A stretch of DNA of 64,000 nucleotides from Clostridia bacterium (GCA_012840485.1 DULG01000054.1:1-64000), one strand, 5' to 3'; shown: positions 17,398-25,702, numbered from the stretch's first letter. Numbers and translations: made by a program. The notes: generated by a model from the letters alone, not told the origin.

Positions 17398-17692
17398 ATA
17401 ATGATAGCCCCAAAAAGAGAAGTTTTAAACACCTATCACAATAAATACTTTTTACAAGAAATAGCTCAAGCTATTAACTAAATATGACAAGTGTAAGTAA
17501 AGGATTTAAAAGAAGTTATTTTTATATCTGACTAATATGTAAAATAATGAAACTTTACTTCCCCTAAGGGAAGTAAATATAAATATCATACATGGTTATA
17601 AAATAATGGAATTTAATGTAATATAAAATCTTACTTTTAAATGTTGCATTTAATATCACAATTTATAAAAATATTTTTTTTGGATAAAATAT

Positions 17693-17749
17693 TATTGACA
17701 TAAGTCCAAAATGGTGATATTATATAACTAGGTAATGGTCATATGACCA
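17693..17749 (+). promoter_or_regulatory. promoter and operators of DUF5320 gene
   Basis: TTGACA (17695-17700), 17-base spacer, TATTAT (17718-17723). Sequence 17693-17710 matches the 18-base palindrome found at 52824 in 15 positions. A second perfect palindrome TGGTCATATGACCA (17736-17749) follows the -10. The layout of one box over -35 and one box after -10 is the same at two other promoters in the window. Confidence 0.65.
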
Positions 17750-17773
17750 AAATAAAAAAGAGGAGGGATTGAT

Positions 17774-18133
17774 ATGCCAAGAGGAGATGGAACAGGTCCA
17801 ATGGGTTTAGGCCCAAGAACAGGAAGAGGCTTAGGATATTGTTCAGGATATAATGTACCTGGTTATTTAAATCCTGTAGGAGCATACTGGGGATTTGGCA
17901 GAGGCTTCGGTTGGTTCGGCAGAGGAAGAGGATTTAGACATATGTACTATTTAACAGGACTTCCTGGTTGGGCAAGAGGATGGTATGGTTATGGGTATCC
18001 TCAATATCCTGGCTACAATATAAATGAAAAAGATGTTTTAAGTGCTGAAGCAAAATACTTGGAAGATCAGCTCAAATATATAAAAGAAAGATTGGACCAA
18101 TTAGAGAAAAAAGACGATAAAAAAGAGGAATAA
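17774..18133 (+). CDS. DUF5320 family protein
   Basis: 119 residues. The N-terminus MPRGDGTGPMGLGPRTGRGL is the DUF5320 signature. A Gly/Arg/Tyr/Trp-rich middle and a C-terminal coiled coil (about residues 92-119, LEDQLKYIKERLDQLEKK) follow. Small proteins of this family accompany NifX-like and MinD/Mrp genes in many anaerobes and have no known function. ATG 17774 has AGGAGGG upstream. It is its own transcription unit: a promoter with operator boxes before, a terminator after. Confidence 0.85.
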   Translation: MPRGDGTGPMGLGPRTGRGLGYCSGYNVPGYLNPVGAYWGFGRGFGWFGRGRGFRHMYYLTGLPGWARGWYGYGYPQYPGYNINEKDVLSAEAKYLEDQLKYIKERLDQLEKKDDKKEE

Positions 18134-18148
18134 TTAGTTTTAAAAGTC

Positions 18149-18177
18149 GCAGTCACGCAAGTGGCTGCTTATTTTTA
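18149..18177 (+). terminator. intrinsic terminator after DUF5320 gene
   Basis: GCAGTCAC (18149-18156), loop GCAA, GTGGCTGC (18161-18168), then TTATTTTTA. Confidence 0.85.
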
Positions 18178-18250
18178 TGCTTTAATTTGATATAATTTGG
18201 CTAAAGTGTTATAGTAAAACAGATTAAGTGCGCTTTTTATTTAATAAATT

Positions 18251-18308
18251 TATTGACATATGACAAAAATAATAATATATTAATAAATGTAAGTAACATA
18301 TGTCAATA
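18251..18308 (+). promoter_or_regulatory. promoter and paired operators of the NifX/Mrp operon
   Basis: TTGACA (18253-18258), 17-base spacer, TATATT (18276-18281). TATTGACATATG (18251-18262) and CATATGTCAATA (18297-18308) are the two halves of the 18-base palindrome at 52824, one over the -35 and one downstream of the -10. A dimeric repressor binding both boxes would cover the promoter. Confidence 0.7.
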
Positions 18309-18327
18309 ATGAAATGGAGGATGCAAT

Positions 18328-18690
18328 ATGAAAATAGCTATTTCCTCAGAAGGAAAAACTCTTGAAGCTAAGGTGGATTCAAGATTTGGACGAGCTCAAT
18401 ATTTTATTATAGTTGATAGTGAGACGATGGATTATAAAGTTATTGACAACGCTGCAGTAGCCCAAAGCAGTGGTGCGGGCACTAAAGCGGCACAGACTCT
18501 TATAGATGAAGGTGTACAAGTTCTCATCTCAAGCAGTGTAGGACCAAACGCTATGGAAGTATTTAAAGCAGCAGAAATTCCAGTATATAAAGCAATAGAA
18601 GGAGATGTAAAAACAAACATAGAGCTTTTTAAAAATGGAAGCCTTGAAAAGATAACAGAAGCGACAAATCAAGGACATCACCATCATTAA
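18328..18690 (+). CDS. NifX/NifB-like cofactor-binding domain protein
   Basis: 120 residues, RNase H-like fold of the dinitrogenase iron-molybdenum cofactor family: MKIAISSEGKTLEAKVDSRF GRAQYFIIVD, ending in a metal-binding HHHH tail. In nitrogen fixers relatives carry FeMo-co precursors. Here there is no nif operon, so it probably handles another Fe-S or metal species. First gene of a seven-gene run with ATPases and ferredoxins. Confidence 0.88.
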   Translation: MKIAISSEGKTLEAKVDSRFGRAQYFIIVDSETMDYKVIDNAAVAQSSGAGTKAAQTLIDEGVQVLISSSVGPNAMEVFKAAEIPVYKAIEGDVKTNIELFKNGSLEKITEATNQGHHHH

Positions 18691-18704
18691 AAGGAGCATT
18701 GAAG

Positions 18705-19553
18705 ATGAGAAGAGTCAAGATTTCTGTATTGAGTGGTAAAGGTGGAACAGGAAAAACAACTGTTTCTGTTAACCTTGCCAAAACTTTTAATAATAGCCTG
18801 TATGTTGATTGCGATGTAGAAGAGCCTAACGGCTATTTATTTTTAAATCCTCAAATAGAAGATGAAAAAACGGTTGAAGTCATAATACCTGAAATAAACT
18901 CCGACAAATGCACATTATGTGGTGAGTGTGTAAAAGCGTGTAGATTTGGAGCTTTGACAAAATTAATCAAAAAAATTCTCGTGTTTGACCACTTATGCCA
19001 TTCCTGCGGAGCTTGTTTTGAGATGTGTCCTTATGATGCCATAGTAGAAAAATACAAACCTATTGGAACGATAAGGAAGGGCAAAGCCCAAAGCGTAGAT
19101 TTTATAGACGGAAAATTAAATTATGGAGAAGCGACTGGAGTGCCTATTTTAAAAGAGATTAATAAATTGATTGAGAATGTAGATAAACCTGTAATAGTGG
19201 ATAGCCCGCCAGGGACTTCCTGCCCAGTTATACATTCTATTGAAGGAAGTGATTTGTGCATTCTGGTTACAGAACCTACCCCTTATGGTCTGCACGACTT
19301 TGATTTAGCGGTACAGCTTGTAAAACAGATGGGCATTCCTATGGCCGCTGTCATTAATAAAGCTGGAGAAGGGGACAATATTATCGAGGAGTACTGCGAA
19401 AAAGAAGGCATAAAAGTTTTAGCGAAGATTCCTTTTAAAAAAGAGTTTGCAGAGGCCTATTCAAAAGGTAAATTGTTGATTGAGGTTAATGAAGAGGTAA
19501 AAGGAATATTTGAGAAATTGACGACTGATGCATTGGAGTTGATAAAAAAATGA
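18705..19553 (+). CDS. MinD/Mrp-type ATPase with inserted ferredoxin domain (1)
   Basis: About 282 residues. Deviant Walker A SGKGGTGKTT near the N-terminus, then an inserted 2[4Fe-4S] ferredoxin (CTLCGECVKACRFGAL and CHSCGACFEMCPYDAI, about residues 67-112), then the MinD switch region DSPPGTSCP. This architecture is typical of the MinD/Mrp proteins that accompany NifX-like proteins and probably act as Fe-S carriers or ATP-driven switches. ATG 18705 is 8 bases after AAGGAG; TTG 18699 is too close. It overlaps the next, paralogous gene by 4 bases. Confidence 0.9.
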   Translation: MRRVKISVLSGKGGTGKTTVSVNLAKTFNNSLYVDCDVEEPNGYLFLNPQIEDEKTVEVIIPEINSDKCTLCGECVKACRFGALTKLIKKILVFDHLCHSCGACFEMCPYDAIVEKYKPIGTIRKGKAQSVDFIDGKLNYGEATGVPILKEINKLIENVDKPVIVDSPPGTSCPVIHSIEGSDLCILVTEPTPYGLHDFDLAVQLVKQMGIPMAAVINKAGEGDNIIEEYCEKEGIKVLAKIPFKKEFAEAYSKGKLLIEVNEEVKGIFEKLTTDALELIKK

Positions 19554-20425
19554 AGCAGTTAGCAATTTTAAGCGGGAAAGGTGGTACAGGGAAGACCACA
19601 GTTGCCACTACGTTGAGCACCATTGTCAAAAATAAGATTATGGCGGATTGTGACGTAGAAGCTCCTAACCTAAATATAGTTTTGCAAGGAGAAATAATAG
19701 AAAAGCAAGACTTTTACGGTAAAGAGACGGCTGTGATTGACAAAAACAAGTGCATAGAATGTGGGATGTGTGAAGAGCTTTGCCGCTTTAATGCGATTTC
19801 TAATTTTGAAGTAAATCCTTATTATTGTGAAGGTTGTGGCCTTTGCATGTATAAATGCCCTGTTGAAGCGATTAAATTGGTAGAGGAAAAAACAGGCCAT
19901 GTAGTATATGCCAAGACAAAGTCGGGAGAAAAAGTAGTATATGCAGAGCTTTTTCCTGGAGCAGATGGTTCAGGGAAATTGGTGACAGAGGTGAGAAAGA
20001 AGGCGAAGGAAGTAAGTAACGATAACGATGAGTATTTGATAATTGATGGTACTCCAGGAATAGGATGTCCTGTCCTTGCTTCTGCTACGGGTGTTGATTT
20101 GGTATTAATTGTTACAGAACCTACACTTTCTGGTTTTGCTGACATGAAGAGAGTATTGTCAGCGATAGAAAGCTTTAAAGTTCCTTCCGTGGTGTGTGTC
20201 AATAAATGGGATTTAAATAAAGAAGTATCACAACAAATAGAAAAATATTGTGAGGAAAACAACATTGTGGTTGTTGGGAAAATAGATTTTGATGAAGCGG
20301 TTGTAAAAGCTTTAAAAAATTTACAAAGCTTAAGTAGTTATCCTGACAGCACTGCTTACCAGCAAATTTATAAAATGTGGCTTAGGATTAAAGAAATTTT
20401 AGATGAAGGGGTGGAAAGTAAATGA
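19550..20425 (+). CDS. MinD/Mrp-type ATPase with inserted ferredoxin domain (2)
   Basis: 291 residues, paralogue of the preceding gene with the same order: Walker A SGKGGTGKTT, ferredoxin CIECGMCEELCRFNAI and CEGCGLCMYKCPVEAI (about residues 64-105), then DGTPGIGCP. The two probably form a heterodimer. ATG overlaps the upstream TGA, and its own end overlaps the next NifX-like gene by 4 bases, so the three are translationally coupled. The substrate is unknown. Confidence 0.9.
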   Translation: MKQLAILSGKGGTGKTTVATTLSTIVKNKIMADCDVEAPNLNIVLQGEIIEKQDFYGKETAVIDKNKCIECGMCEELCRFNAISNFEVNPYYCEGCGLCMYKCPVEAIKLVEEKTGHVVYAKTKSGEKVVYAELFPGADGSGKLVTEVRKKAKEVSNDNDEYLIIDGTPGIGCPVLASATGVDLVLIVTEPTLSGFADMKRVLSAIESFKVPSVVCVNKWDLNKEVSQQIEKYCEENNIVVVGKIDFDEAVVKALKNLQSLSSYPDSTAYQQIYKMWLRIKEILDEGVESK

Positions 20426-20766
20426 AAATTGCTGTTGCTTCAGAAGGCGAAGAAGTTTCAATGCATTTTGGACATTGTGAAGGTTTTTGGATTTTTGATG
20501 TGGAGAATGGTAAAATAAAAGACTCTACTTTTTTACCTAATCCCGGTCATAGGCCAGGATTTCTCCCAGAGTTTTTAAAAGACAAAGGAGTTGATTGTAT
20601 AATTTCTGGAGGAATGGGGACCAGTGCTATTGAGCTTTTTAATAGTTATGGAATAGATGTAATAACTGGCGCTGAAGGAAATGCTACAGAAGTGGCAGAG
20701 AAGTACATCAATGGTACTTTGATATCTTCTAACAGTCCTTGTGAAAAACACGAACATCACCATTAA
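20422..20766 (+). CDS. NifX/NifB-like cofactor-binding domain protein (2)
   Basis: 114 residues: MKIAVASEGEEVSMHFGHCE, GGMGTSAIELF, and a C-terminal CEKHEHHH metal-binding tail like that of the 18.3 kb paralogue. Its start is coupled to the end of the second Mrp-type ATPase. It likely receives or delivers the same metal cluster. Confidence 0.88.
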   Translation: MKIAVASEGEEVSMHFGHCEGFWIFDVENGKIKDSTFLPNPGHRPGFLPEFLKDKGVDCIISGGMGTSAIELFNSYGIDVITGAEGNATEVAEKYINGTLISSNSPCEKHEHHH

Positions 20767-20774
20767 AGAAGGGG

Positions 20775-21605
20775 ATGAGGGAAAAATTGGAAATACAAGT
20801 TCTTATAGAAAATGTGGTTTTTAATAAAAATTTTGTAGCAGAACATGGATTATCAATTTTAGTAAAAAAAGATGATAAAGAAGTTTTGGTAGATACCGGC
20901 CAGAGTGAAAACTTTATAAAAAATTGCGGTTTAATGGGTATAGAGGTGGGAAGAATACAAAAAGTGGTTCTCACTCATGGGCATTATGACCATATTGGTG
21001 GGCTCAAAGGTTTGCTTGAAAAGAATTCCTATGTAAAAATATATGCTCATAAGAGGATTTTAGATAAAAAATATGTATTGAGGAAAAATGGAAATATAGA
21101 TGAGATAGGTTTTAACTTAACAATTTACAATAAATATAAAAATAATTTTGTGCTAATAGAGGAAGATACAGAAGTAGAAAAAGATTTTTTTGTGATCACA
21201 AGCACTGACATAGTTTATGATAATGAATTCACTACTAAGAATTTTTTAATCGAAGAAAAGGGAGAAAAAATAAAGGATGATTTTTTAGATGAGGTTTTTG
21301 TGGTAGTAAAAGAAGAAGATGGAATTAATGTAATTACGGGATGTTCCCATGCAGGTATATTAAATATTTTAGGAACGGCAAAAAGGCGTTTTGAAGGAAG
21401 TTCTCTCAAGTCATTAATTGGAGGTTTCCATTTAAGAGGTATGCCAGAAGAAGAAATCATAGAAATAGCCAAAAAAATAGATAGCTATGGAATAAAGAAA
21501 ATATATACAGGTCATTGTACGGGAATAGACGAATATGGAATCCTAAAATCTGTTTTAAAAGACAAACTATCTTATTTGACTACCAGTTCATCAATTATTG
21601 TTTAA
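20775..21605 (+). CDS. MBL-fold metallo-hydrolase
   Basis: 276 residues, metallo-beta-lactamase fold. The dinuclear metal motif LTHGHYDHIGG is near residue 60, with a later TGCSHAG His and GGFHL, as in the 7,8-dihydropterin-6-yl-methyl synthase-like MBL group that is common beside NifX/Mrp genes. Start is uncertain: ATG 20775 abuts GAAGGGG, while TTG 20787 lies 4 bases after GAGGG. The substrate is unknown. It overlaps the longer reading of the next gene. Confidence 0.82.
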   Translation: MREKLEIQVLIENVVFNKNFVAEHGLSILVKKDDKEVLVDTGQSENFIKNCGLMGIEVGRIQKVVLTHGHYDHIGGLKGLLEKNSYVKIYAHKRILDKKYVLRKNGNIDEIGFNLTIYNKYKNNFVLIEEDTEVEKDFFVITSTDIVYDNEFTTKNFLIEEKGEKIKDDFLDEVFVVVKEEDGINVITGCSHAGILNILGTAKRRFEGSSLKSLIGGFHLRGMPEEEIIEIAKKIDSYGIKKIYTGHCTGIDEYGILKSVLKDKLSYLTTSSSIIV

Positions 21606-21624
21606 CAGAAGAGGAGGACTTTTT

Positions 21625-21960
21625 GTGATAAAAGTAGCAATAGGCTCTAACGACAAGATACATTTATCAGATAAGCATTTTGGCATGAGCAAGTATTTTA
21701 TAATCTTTGAAGTGGATGAAAATAATAGCTACAAAAAAGTTGAAGAAAGGGAAAATCCCTACGGGGGAGATAAACATAAACATGCTGAGACAGATGAGAT
21801 AATGGAAGTTTTAAATGACTGTCAAGTTTTTATTGGCAAGGCAATGGGTAAAGAGAGCCAAAGGAGAATAAAAGAAGAATGGAATAAAACTCCTATAGTA
21901 GCGAAAGATGTAGACACTGTTGAGGAAGCTATAGAACTTTATTCTAAAAAGTTTTTGTAA
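21625..21960 (+). CDS. NifX/NifB-like domain protein (3)
   Basis: About 111 residues, IKVAIGSNDKIHLSDKHFGM SKYFIIFEVDEN, with a conserved His-rich insert (DKHKHAETDEI). GAGGAGGA at 21609-21616 points to GTG 21625, 8 bases on; an upstream ATG at 21598 has no site and overlaps the MBL gene. It lacks the terminal His tail of its two paralogues. Confidence 0.82.
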   Translation: MIKVAIGSNDKIHLSDKHFGMSKYFIIFEVDENNSYKKVEERENPYGGDKHKHAETDEIMEVLNDCQVFIGKAMGKESQRRIKEEWNKTPIVAKDVDTVEEAIELYSKKFL

Positions 21961-21977
21961 AGAAAGGAACGATTGTT

Positions 21978-22436
21978 ATGCCTGGTTTTGGAAGAGAATT
22001 TGGAGGTAGAGGCGGAGGATTTGGCGTCGGAGGTGGTTTTGGAAGAGGAGCAGGTTTCGGACCTGATGGTAGTTGTGTGTGTGAAAACTGTGGCCATGAA
22101 GTGCCTCATCAAAGAGGTGTACCTTGTTATACTCTAAGGTGTCCTGTATGCGGTGGTCCAATGATAAGAAAAGTTGCAGGCTATGGTGGAACTTATCGTA
22201 ATTCTCCTACTGCTAATAGACCTGTAACAGAAGAAAAGAAAGATAGCAATGTCAAATACACAAAACCACATAAGCCTAAAGTGGATGAATCGGCTTGCAT
22301 TGGATGCGGCAATTGTGTGAGAATATGTCCTTTTAATGCTATAGAGTTAAAAGATGGAGTTGCCTATATAGACCATAAGAAGTGCAGAGACTGTGGTAGA
22401 TGTATTGATATTTGCCCTGTAAGAGCAATTTCATAG
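21978..22436 (+). CDS. Gly-rich, zinc-ribbon, 2[4Fe-4S] ferredoxin
   Basis: 152 residues in three parts. A Gly/Phe-rich N-terminus like DUF5320 (about residues 1-30), a CENCGHE...CPVCGG zinc-ribbon-like pair (about 34-62), and a C-terminal bacterial ferredoxin with CIGCGNCVRICPFNAI and CRDCGRCIDICPVRAI. It is the last gene of the NifX/Mrp operon and a likely electron donor or cluster carrier for it. Its mRNA ends at a hairpin whose far arm lies in hydE. Confidence 0.88.
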   Translation: MPGFGREFGGRGGGFGVGGGFGRGAGFGPDGSCVCENCGHEVPHQRGVPCYTLRCPVCGGPMIRKVAGYGGTYRNSPTANRPVTEEKKDSNVKYTKPHKPKVDESACIGCGNCVRICPFNAIELKDGVAYIDHKKCRDCGRCIDICPVRAIS

Positions 22437-22439
22437 AAA

Positions 22440-22490
22440 AAAGGCTATCGCATATCAATTTAATATTTTTTTGCGATAGCCTTTATCTTT
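22440..22490 (+). terminator. terminator shared with the 3' end of hydE
   Basis: AAGGCTATCGCA (22441-22452) pairs with TGCGATAGCCTT (22472-22483), followed by TATCTTTTCC. The right arm is inside the last codons of the convergent hydE gene. Confidence 0.7.
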
Positions 22491-23504
22491 TCCAATTGTC
22501 CTATTTTGCGATAAAATAAGCTTTTTGATATTTTCAAGGCTATTTACAGCTTCAGATGGATTGTCGGGCACTTTTCCAGGATAAAGTTTATATAATTTTT
22601 TATACTCATCTATACCTATATTTGGCATTATTACATTAGCTCCACATTTTAGTCCTTTAATATAACCTGCTTTGTCTTTAACAGCCAAAGCAGTAGTAGC
22701 AGGTATGTTAATGTCAGGCAATATTAGTCTTGATAAAGCCAACATTTTTAATACAATTTCCACATTGCCGCCTTTTTCCCTTTCTAAAGGTGTGTTTTCG
22801 CAAGGTATAAAAGGACCTATTCCTAGCATATCTGCATCTATTTTTTTAAAGAATATGAGGTCTTGTGCCAGCATTTCTAAAGTTTGTCCCGGGAGGCCTA
22901 CAAGGCTTCCTGTTCCGACTTCATAACCTAATTCTCTTAAATCCATAAGGCACCTTACGCGATTTTCATAACTCATGCCGGGATGTAATTTTTGATAAAG
23001 CTCTTTGTTTGTAGTTTCAATGCGAAGTAGATATCTATCGGCTCCCGCTTTTTTTAATTCAGCGTAGTCTTTAGTGGAAAGTTCTCCAATACTTAAAGTT
23101 ACTGCAATATCTAATTTTTTAATTTCTTCGATTATTTTACATAAAGTAATTATTTTAAAATATTTATCCTCGCCGCTTTGAAGGACTATTGTTTTTAGTC
23201 CAACTGACGCTCCATATTTTACACATTGTAATATTTCTTCGGGTTCCATTCTGTATCGTTTAATTGTCCTGTTAGGACCTCGAAGGCCACAATAAAAACA
23301 AGTATTGCTGCAGTAGTTACTGAATTCTATGAGACCTCTTAAATGTACTTCATCTCCTACATATTTTTTTCTAACTCTATCCGCAGCTTGATAAATCTTG
23401 GAAGGGTCTTCTAAAGCTAGAAGTGTCACAAGTTCTTCTTTATCAATGCTGTGATGTGTTTCTAATTTTTCAATTAATTCATCAATATCTTTTTCTTTTA
23501 TCAT
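22455..23504 (-). CDS. hydE: [FeFe]-hydrogenase maturase HydE (radical SAM)
   Basis: About 349 residues. The radical SAM motif CSNTCFYC is near residue 65, followed by GLRGPNRTIKRYRM, QSGED and LRIET as in HydE. It synthesises part of the dithiomethylamine-bearing H-cluster. ATG 23504 was chosen over GTG 23513. The C-terminus (KVPDNPSEAVNSLENIKKLI) has no Cys motif, so it lacks the optional second cluster of some HydE proteins. Promoter on the minus strand: TTGATT (23555-23560), 18-base spacer, TATACT (23531-23536). hydF and hydG are not in this window. Confidence 0.88.
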   Translation of the reverse strand: MIKEKDIDELIEKLETHHSIDKEELVTLLALEDPSKIYQAADRVRKKYVGDEVHLRGLIEFSNYCSNTCFYCGLRGPNRTIKRYRMEPEEILQCVKYGASVGLKTIVLQSGEDKYFKIITLCKIIEEIKKLDIAVTLSIGELSTKDYAELKKAGADRYLLRIETTNKELYQKLHPGMSYENRVRCLMDLRELGYEVGTGSLVGLPGQTLEMLAQDLIFFKKIDADMLGIGPFIPCENTPLEREKGGNVEIVLKMLALSRLILPDINIPATTALAVKDKAGYIKGLKCGANVIMPNIGIDEYKKLYKLYPGKVPDNPSEAVNSLENIKKLILSQNRTIGKDKGYRKKILN

Positions 23505-23530
23505 GAATATCACTCTCTCTTTCCCTAATT

Positions 23531-23560
23531 AGTATAAAACAATTGTTAATAAAAAATCAA
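23531..23560 (-). promoter_or_regulatory. promoter of hydE
   Basis: Minus-strand TTGATT (23560-23555) and TATACT (23536-23531) with an 18-base spacer. Confidence 0.6.
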
Positions 23561-23603
23561 TAAAATTGTTAAACTATTTTCTTAACAAATTTTTGATATT
23601 TTA

Positions 23604-23664
23604 TTGACATAATTTCATTAAAATCTTATAATTGGGATAGGGGGTCATCCCCTAAGGGTAGGGG
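23604..23664 (+). promoter_or_regulatory. promoter and leader inverted repeats of the disulfide reductase gene
   Basis: Consensus promoter TTGACA (23604-23609), 17-base spacer, TATAAT (23627-23632). It is followed by overlapping G/C repeats AGGGG-GTCAT-CCCCT and CCCCTAAGGGTAGGGG at 23639-23664, which could be an operator or a small RNA hairpin. Confidence 0.7.
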
Positions 23665-23699
23665 TAAAAGAAAAACATAATCAGGAGGTAATTTGGATT

Positions 23700-25040
23700 A
23701 TGGAAACTGATGTTTTAGTTATTGGAGGAAGTGCAGGTGGGATTTTAGCGGCTTTATCTGTTAAAAAGATGTACAAAGACAGAAAAGTAACAGTTATAAG
23801 AATGGCAGAAAGAGTGATGGTTCCTTGTGGAATCCCTTATATTTTTGGTACTTTAAAGGATACTTCAAAGAATGTGATCCCAGATGCTATGCTTACAAAT
23901 GCGGGAGTAGAGTTGGTAATAGACGAAGTTGTCTCTATTGATAGGCAAAATAAAAAAGTTTCTACAAGAAAAAATGGAGATATTTCTTACAAAAAATTAA
24001 TTTTAGCGACAGGTTCCCTACCGATAGTTCCGACATTTATACCCGGTTATGACTTGGACAATGTATTCACAATAAAGAAGGATGAGGAGTATTTGGAATT
24101 TGTTCAGCAAAAGATTAACGAAGCAGAGGATGTGATGGTAGTAGGTGGTGGTTTCATAGGTGTTGAAATGGCGGAACAGATACAGCTTTTAGGTAAGAAT
24201 GTAACAATCATTGAGGTGGCAGACAAACTTCTGTGGCAGGCTTTTGACCCAGAATTTAGTGATATGGCGGAAGCTAAATTAAAAGAGCATGGTATAAAAG
24301 TGTTGACTAACACCAAGGTTACAAAATTCATTGGAGAGAAAGAAGTTAAGGAAGTGGAGATTCACACTGGAGAGAAAATAAAAGCAAATGTTGTTATAGT
24401 AGCTATGGGAGTAAAGCCTAATACAAAGTTAGCTGAAGAAGCGGGTATTAAACTAAATGAAAAAGGCGCAATAACTGTGGATGAATATATGAGGACGAAT
24501 GACCCAGATATTTTTGCTGTAGGTGACTGCGCGGAAAAGAAATGTTTCTTTACAAGGAAAAATGTACCAATACTTTTAGCTTCTATTGCAGCTAATGAAG
24601 CTAAAATTGCCGGTGTAAATGCATTTGAGTTAAGATTAGTAAGAGAAAATAAAGGCACAATAAGTGCTTTTTCTACAAAGATATACAATACTGTTTTTGC
24701 TGCTGCAGGTCTTACAGAAACTCAAGCGAAGGCTGAGGGATTTGACATAGTCATTGGTGAATTTAACACTATAGACAAACACCCTGGAACACTGCCAAAC
24801 ACCATGGATGTTAAGATAAAATTAATTTTCTCAAGGTATTCAGGAGTTATACTGGGAGCTCAACTAGCAGGTGGAGATAATGTCGGTGAAATGATAAACA
24901 TTTTAAGCCTGGCAATACAAAAAGGGACAACAGCTTCAGAATTGACTACTTTTCAAGTGGCGACCCATCCACTTCTTACTTCATCGCCAGTTTCTTACCC
25001 AATAAGTTCTGCTGCTTTAGATGCTTTGTCAAAAATATGA
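23700..25040 (+). CDS. FAD-dependent CoA-disulfide / persulfide reductase
   Basis: 446 residues, pyridine nucleotide-disulfide oxidoreductase of the single-cysteine group. FAD motif GGSAGGILAALS is at the N-terminus, redox Cys in PCGIPY near residue 42, NAD motif VVGGGFIGVEMAE near 150, FAD motif DIFAVGDCAE near 275, then a dimerisation domain. Relatives reduce CoA disulfide or per/polysulfides with NAD(P)H. The yedF gene downstream fits sulfur or selenium trafficking. A rhodanese domain is absent. Confidence 0.87.
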   Translation: METDVLVIGGSAGGILAALSVKKMYKDRKVTVIRMAERVMVPCGIPYIFGTLKDTSKNVIPDAMLTNAGVELVIDEVVSIDRQNKKVSTRKNGDISYKKLILATGSLPIVPTFIPGYDLDNVFTIKKDEEYLEFVQQKINEAEDVMVVGGGFIGVEMAEQIQLLGKNVTIIEVADKLLWQAFDPEFSDMAEAKLKEHGIKVLTNTKVTKFIGEKEVKEVEIHTGEKIKANVVIVAMGVKPNTKLAEEAGIKLNEKGAITVDEYMRTNDPDIFAVGDCAEKKCFFTRKNVPILLASIAANEAKIAGVNAFELRLVRENKGTISAFSTKIYNTVFAAAGLTETQAKAEGFDIVIGEFNTIDKHPGTLPNTMDVKIKLIFSRYSGVILGAQLAGGDNVGEMINILSLAIQKGTTASELTTFQVATHPLLTSSPVSYPISSAALDALSKI

Positions 25041-25064
25041 TTAAGTGTTATAATTGAATTAAAA

Positions 25065-25103
25065 AGAAAAGAGCAGATTTGTTAAAATCCTGCTCTTTTC
25101 TAT
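25065..25103 (+). terminator. intrinsic terminator
   Basis: AGAAAAGAGCAG (25065-25076) pairs with CTGCTCTTTTCT (25090-25101). Confidence 0.75.
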
Positions 25104-25132
25104 AAATTAAAAAGAGTAGGAGGGCAATTCTT

Positions 25133-25702
25133 ATGGAAAAAATAGTTGATGCAAGAGGTAAAAACTGTCCTATCCCTGTCATTATGACTAAAAAAGCTTT
25201 AGAAGAAATAGAAGAAGGGAAAATTCTAGTAATGGTGGACAATGAGACTGCAAAAGAAAACGTTTCAAAATATGCAAAAAATGCCGGTTGTGAAGTAGCA
25301 GTAGAAGCGAAAGAAGGAGAATTTCACATGAATATTTACAAGAAAAAGACTGTGATTAATGAGAAAAGTGATAGCTATATAGTTGTTATAACTTCTGATA
25401 AATTTGGTGAAGGAGATGAAAAGCTGGGCAAGATTTTGATGAAGAGTTTTATCATTTCTCTAAAGGAACAGAATAAAAAGCCCGAGGGCATAATTTTTAT
25501 CAATAATGGTGTAAAGCTTACAACAGAAGGTTCAGAAGTGATTGAAGATTTAAAAGAATTAATGGGCATGGGAGTAGATATTATTTCTTGTGGTACTTGC
25601 CTTGATTTTTATGGTGTAAAAGAAAAACTTTTAGTGGGCAGCGTCTCAAATATGTATTCAATTGCTGAAAAAATGACTACTTTAAGAGTAGTAAAGGTAT
25701 AA
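25133..25702 (+). CDS. yedF: sulfurtransferase-like selenium metabolism protein YedF
   Basis: 189 residues, two domains. An N-terminal TusA/SirA domain carries the sulfur (or selenium) binding Cys in KNCPIPV (about residue 12). A DsrE-like domain (about residues 80-189) includes SCGTCLDFYGVKEKL. This two-domain form is found with selenium-using genomes and is thought to help deliver selenium. It sits between the disulfide reductase and the selenoprotein operon, consistent with that role. Confidence 0.9.
   Translation: MEKIVDARGKNCPIPVIMTKKALEEIEEGKILVMVDNETAKENVSKYAKNAGCEVAVEAKEGEFHMNIYKKKTVINEKSDSYIVVITSDKFGEGDEKLGKILMKSFIISLKEQNKKPEGIIFINNGVKLTTEGSEVIEDLKELMGMGVDIISCGTCLDFYGVKEKLLVGSVSNMYSIAEKMTTLRVVKV

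Noticed and set aside
18328-22436. Nitrogenase cofactor cluster
   Set aside because: NifX-like domains occur, but no nifHDK, nifE, nifN or nifB genes are in the window.
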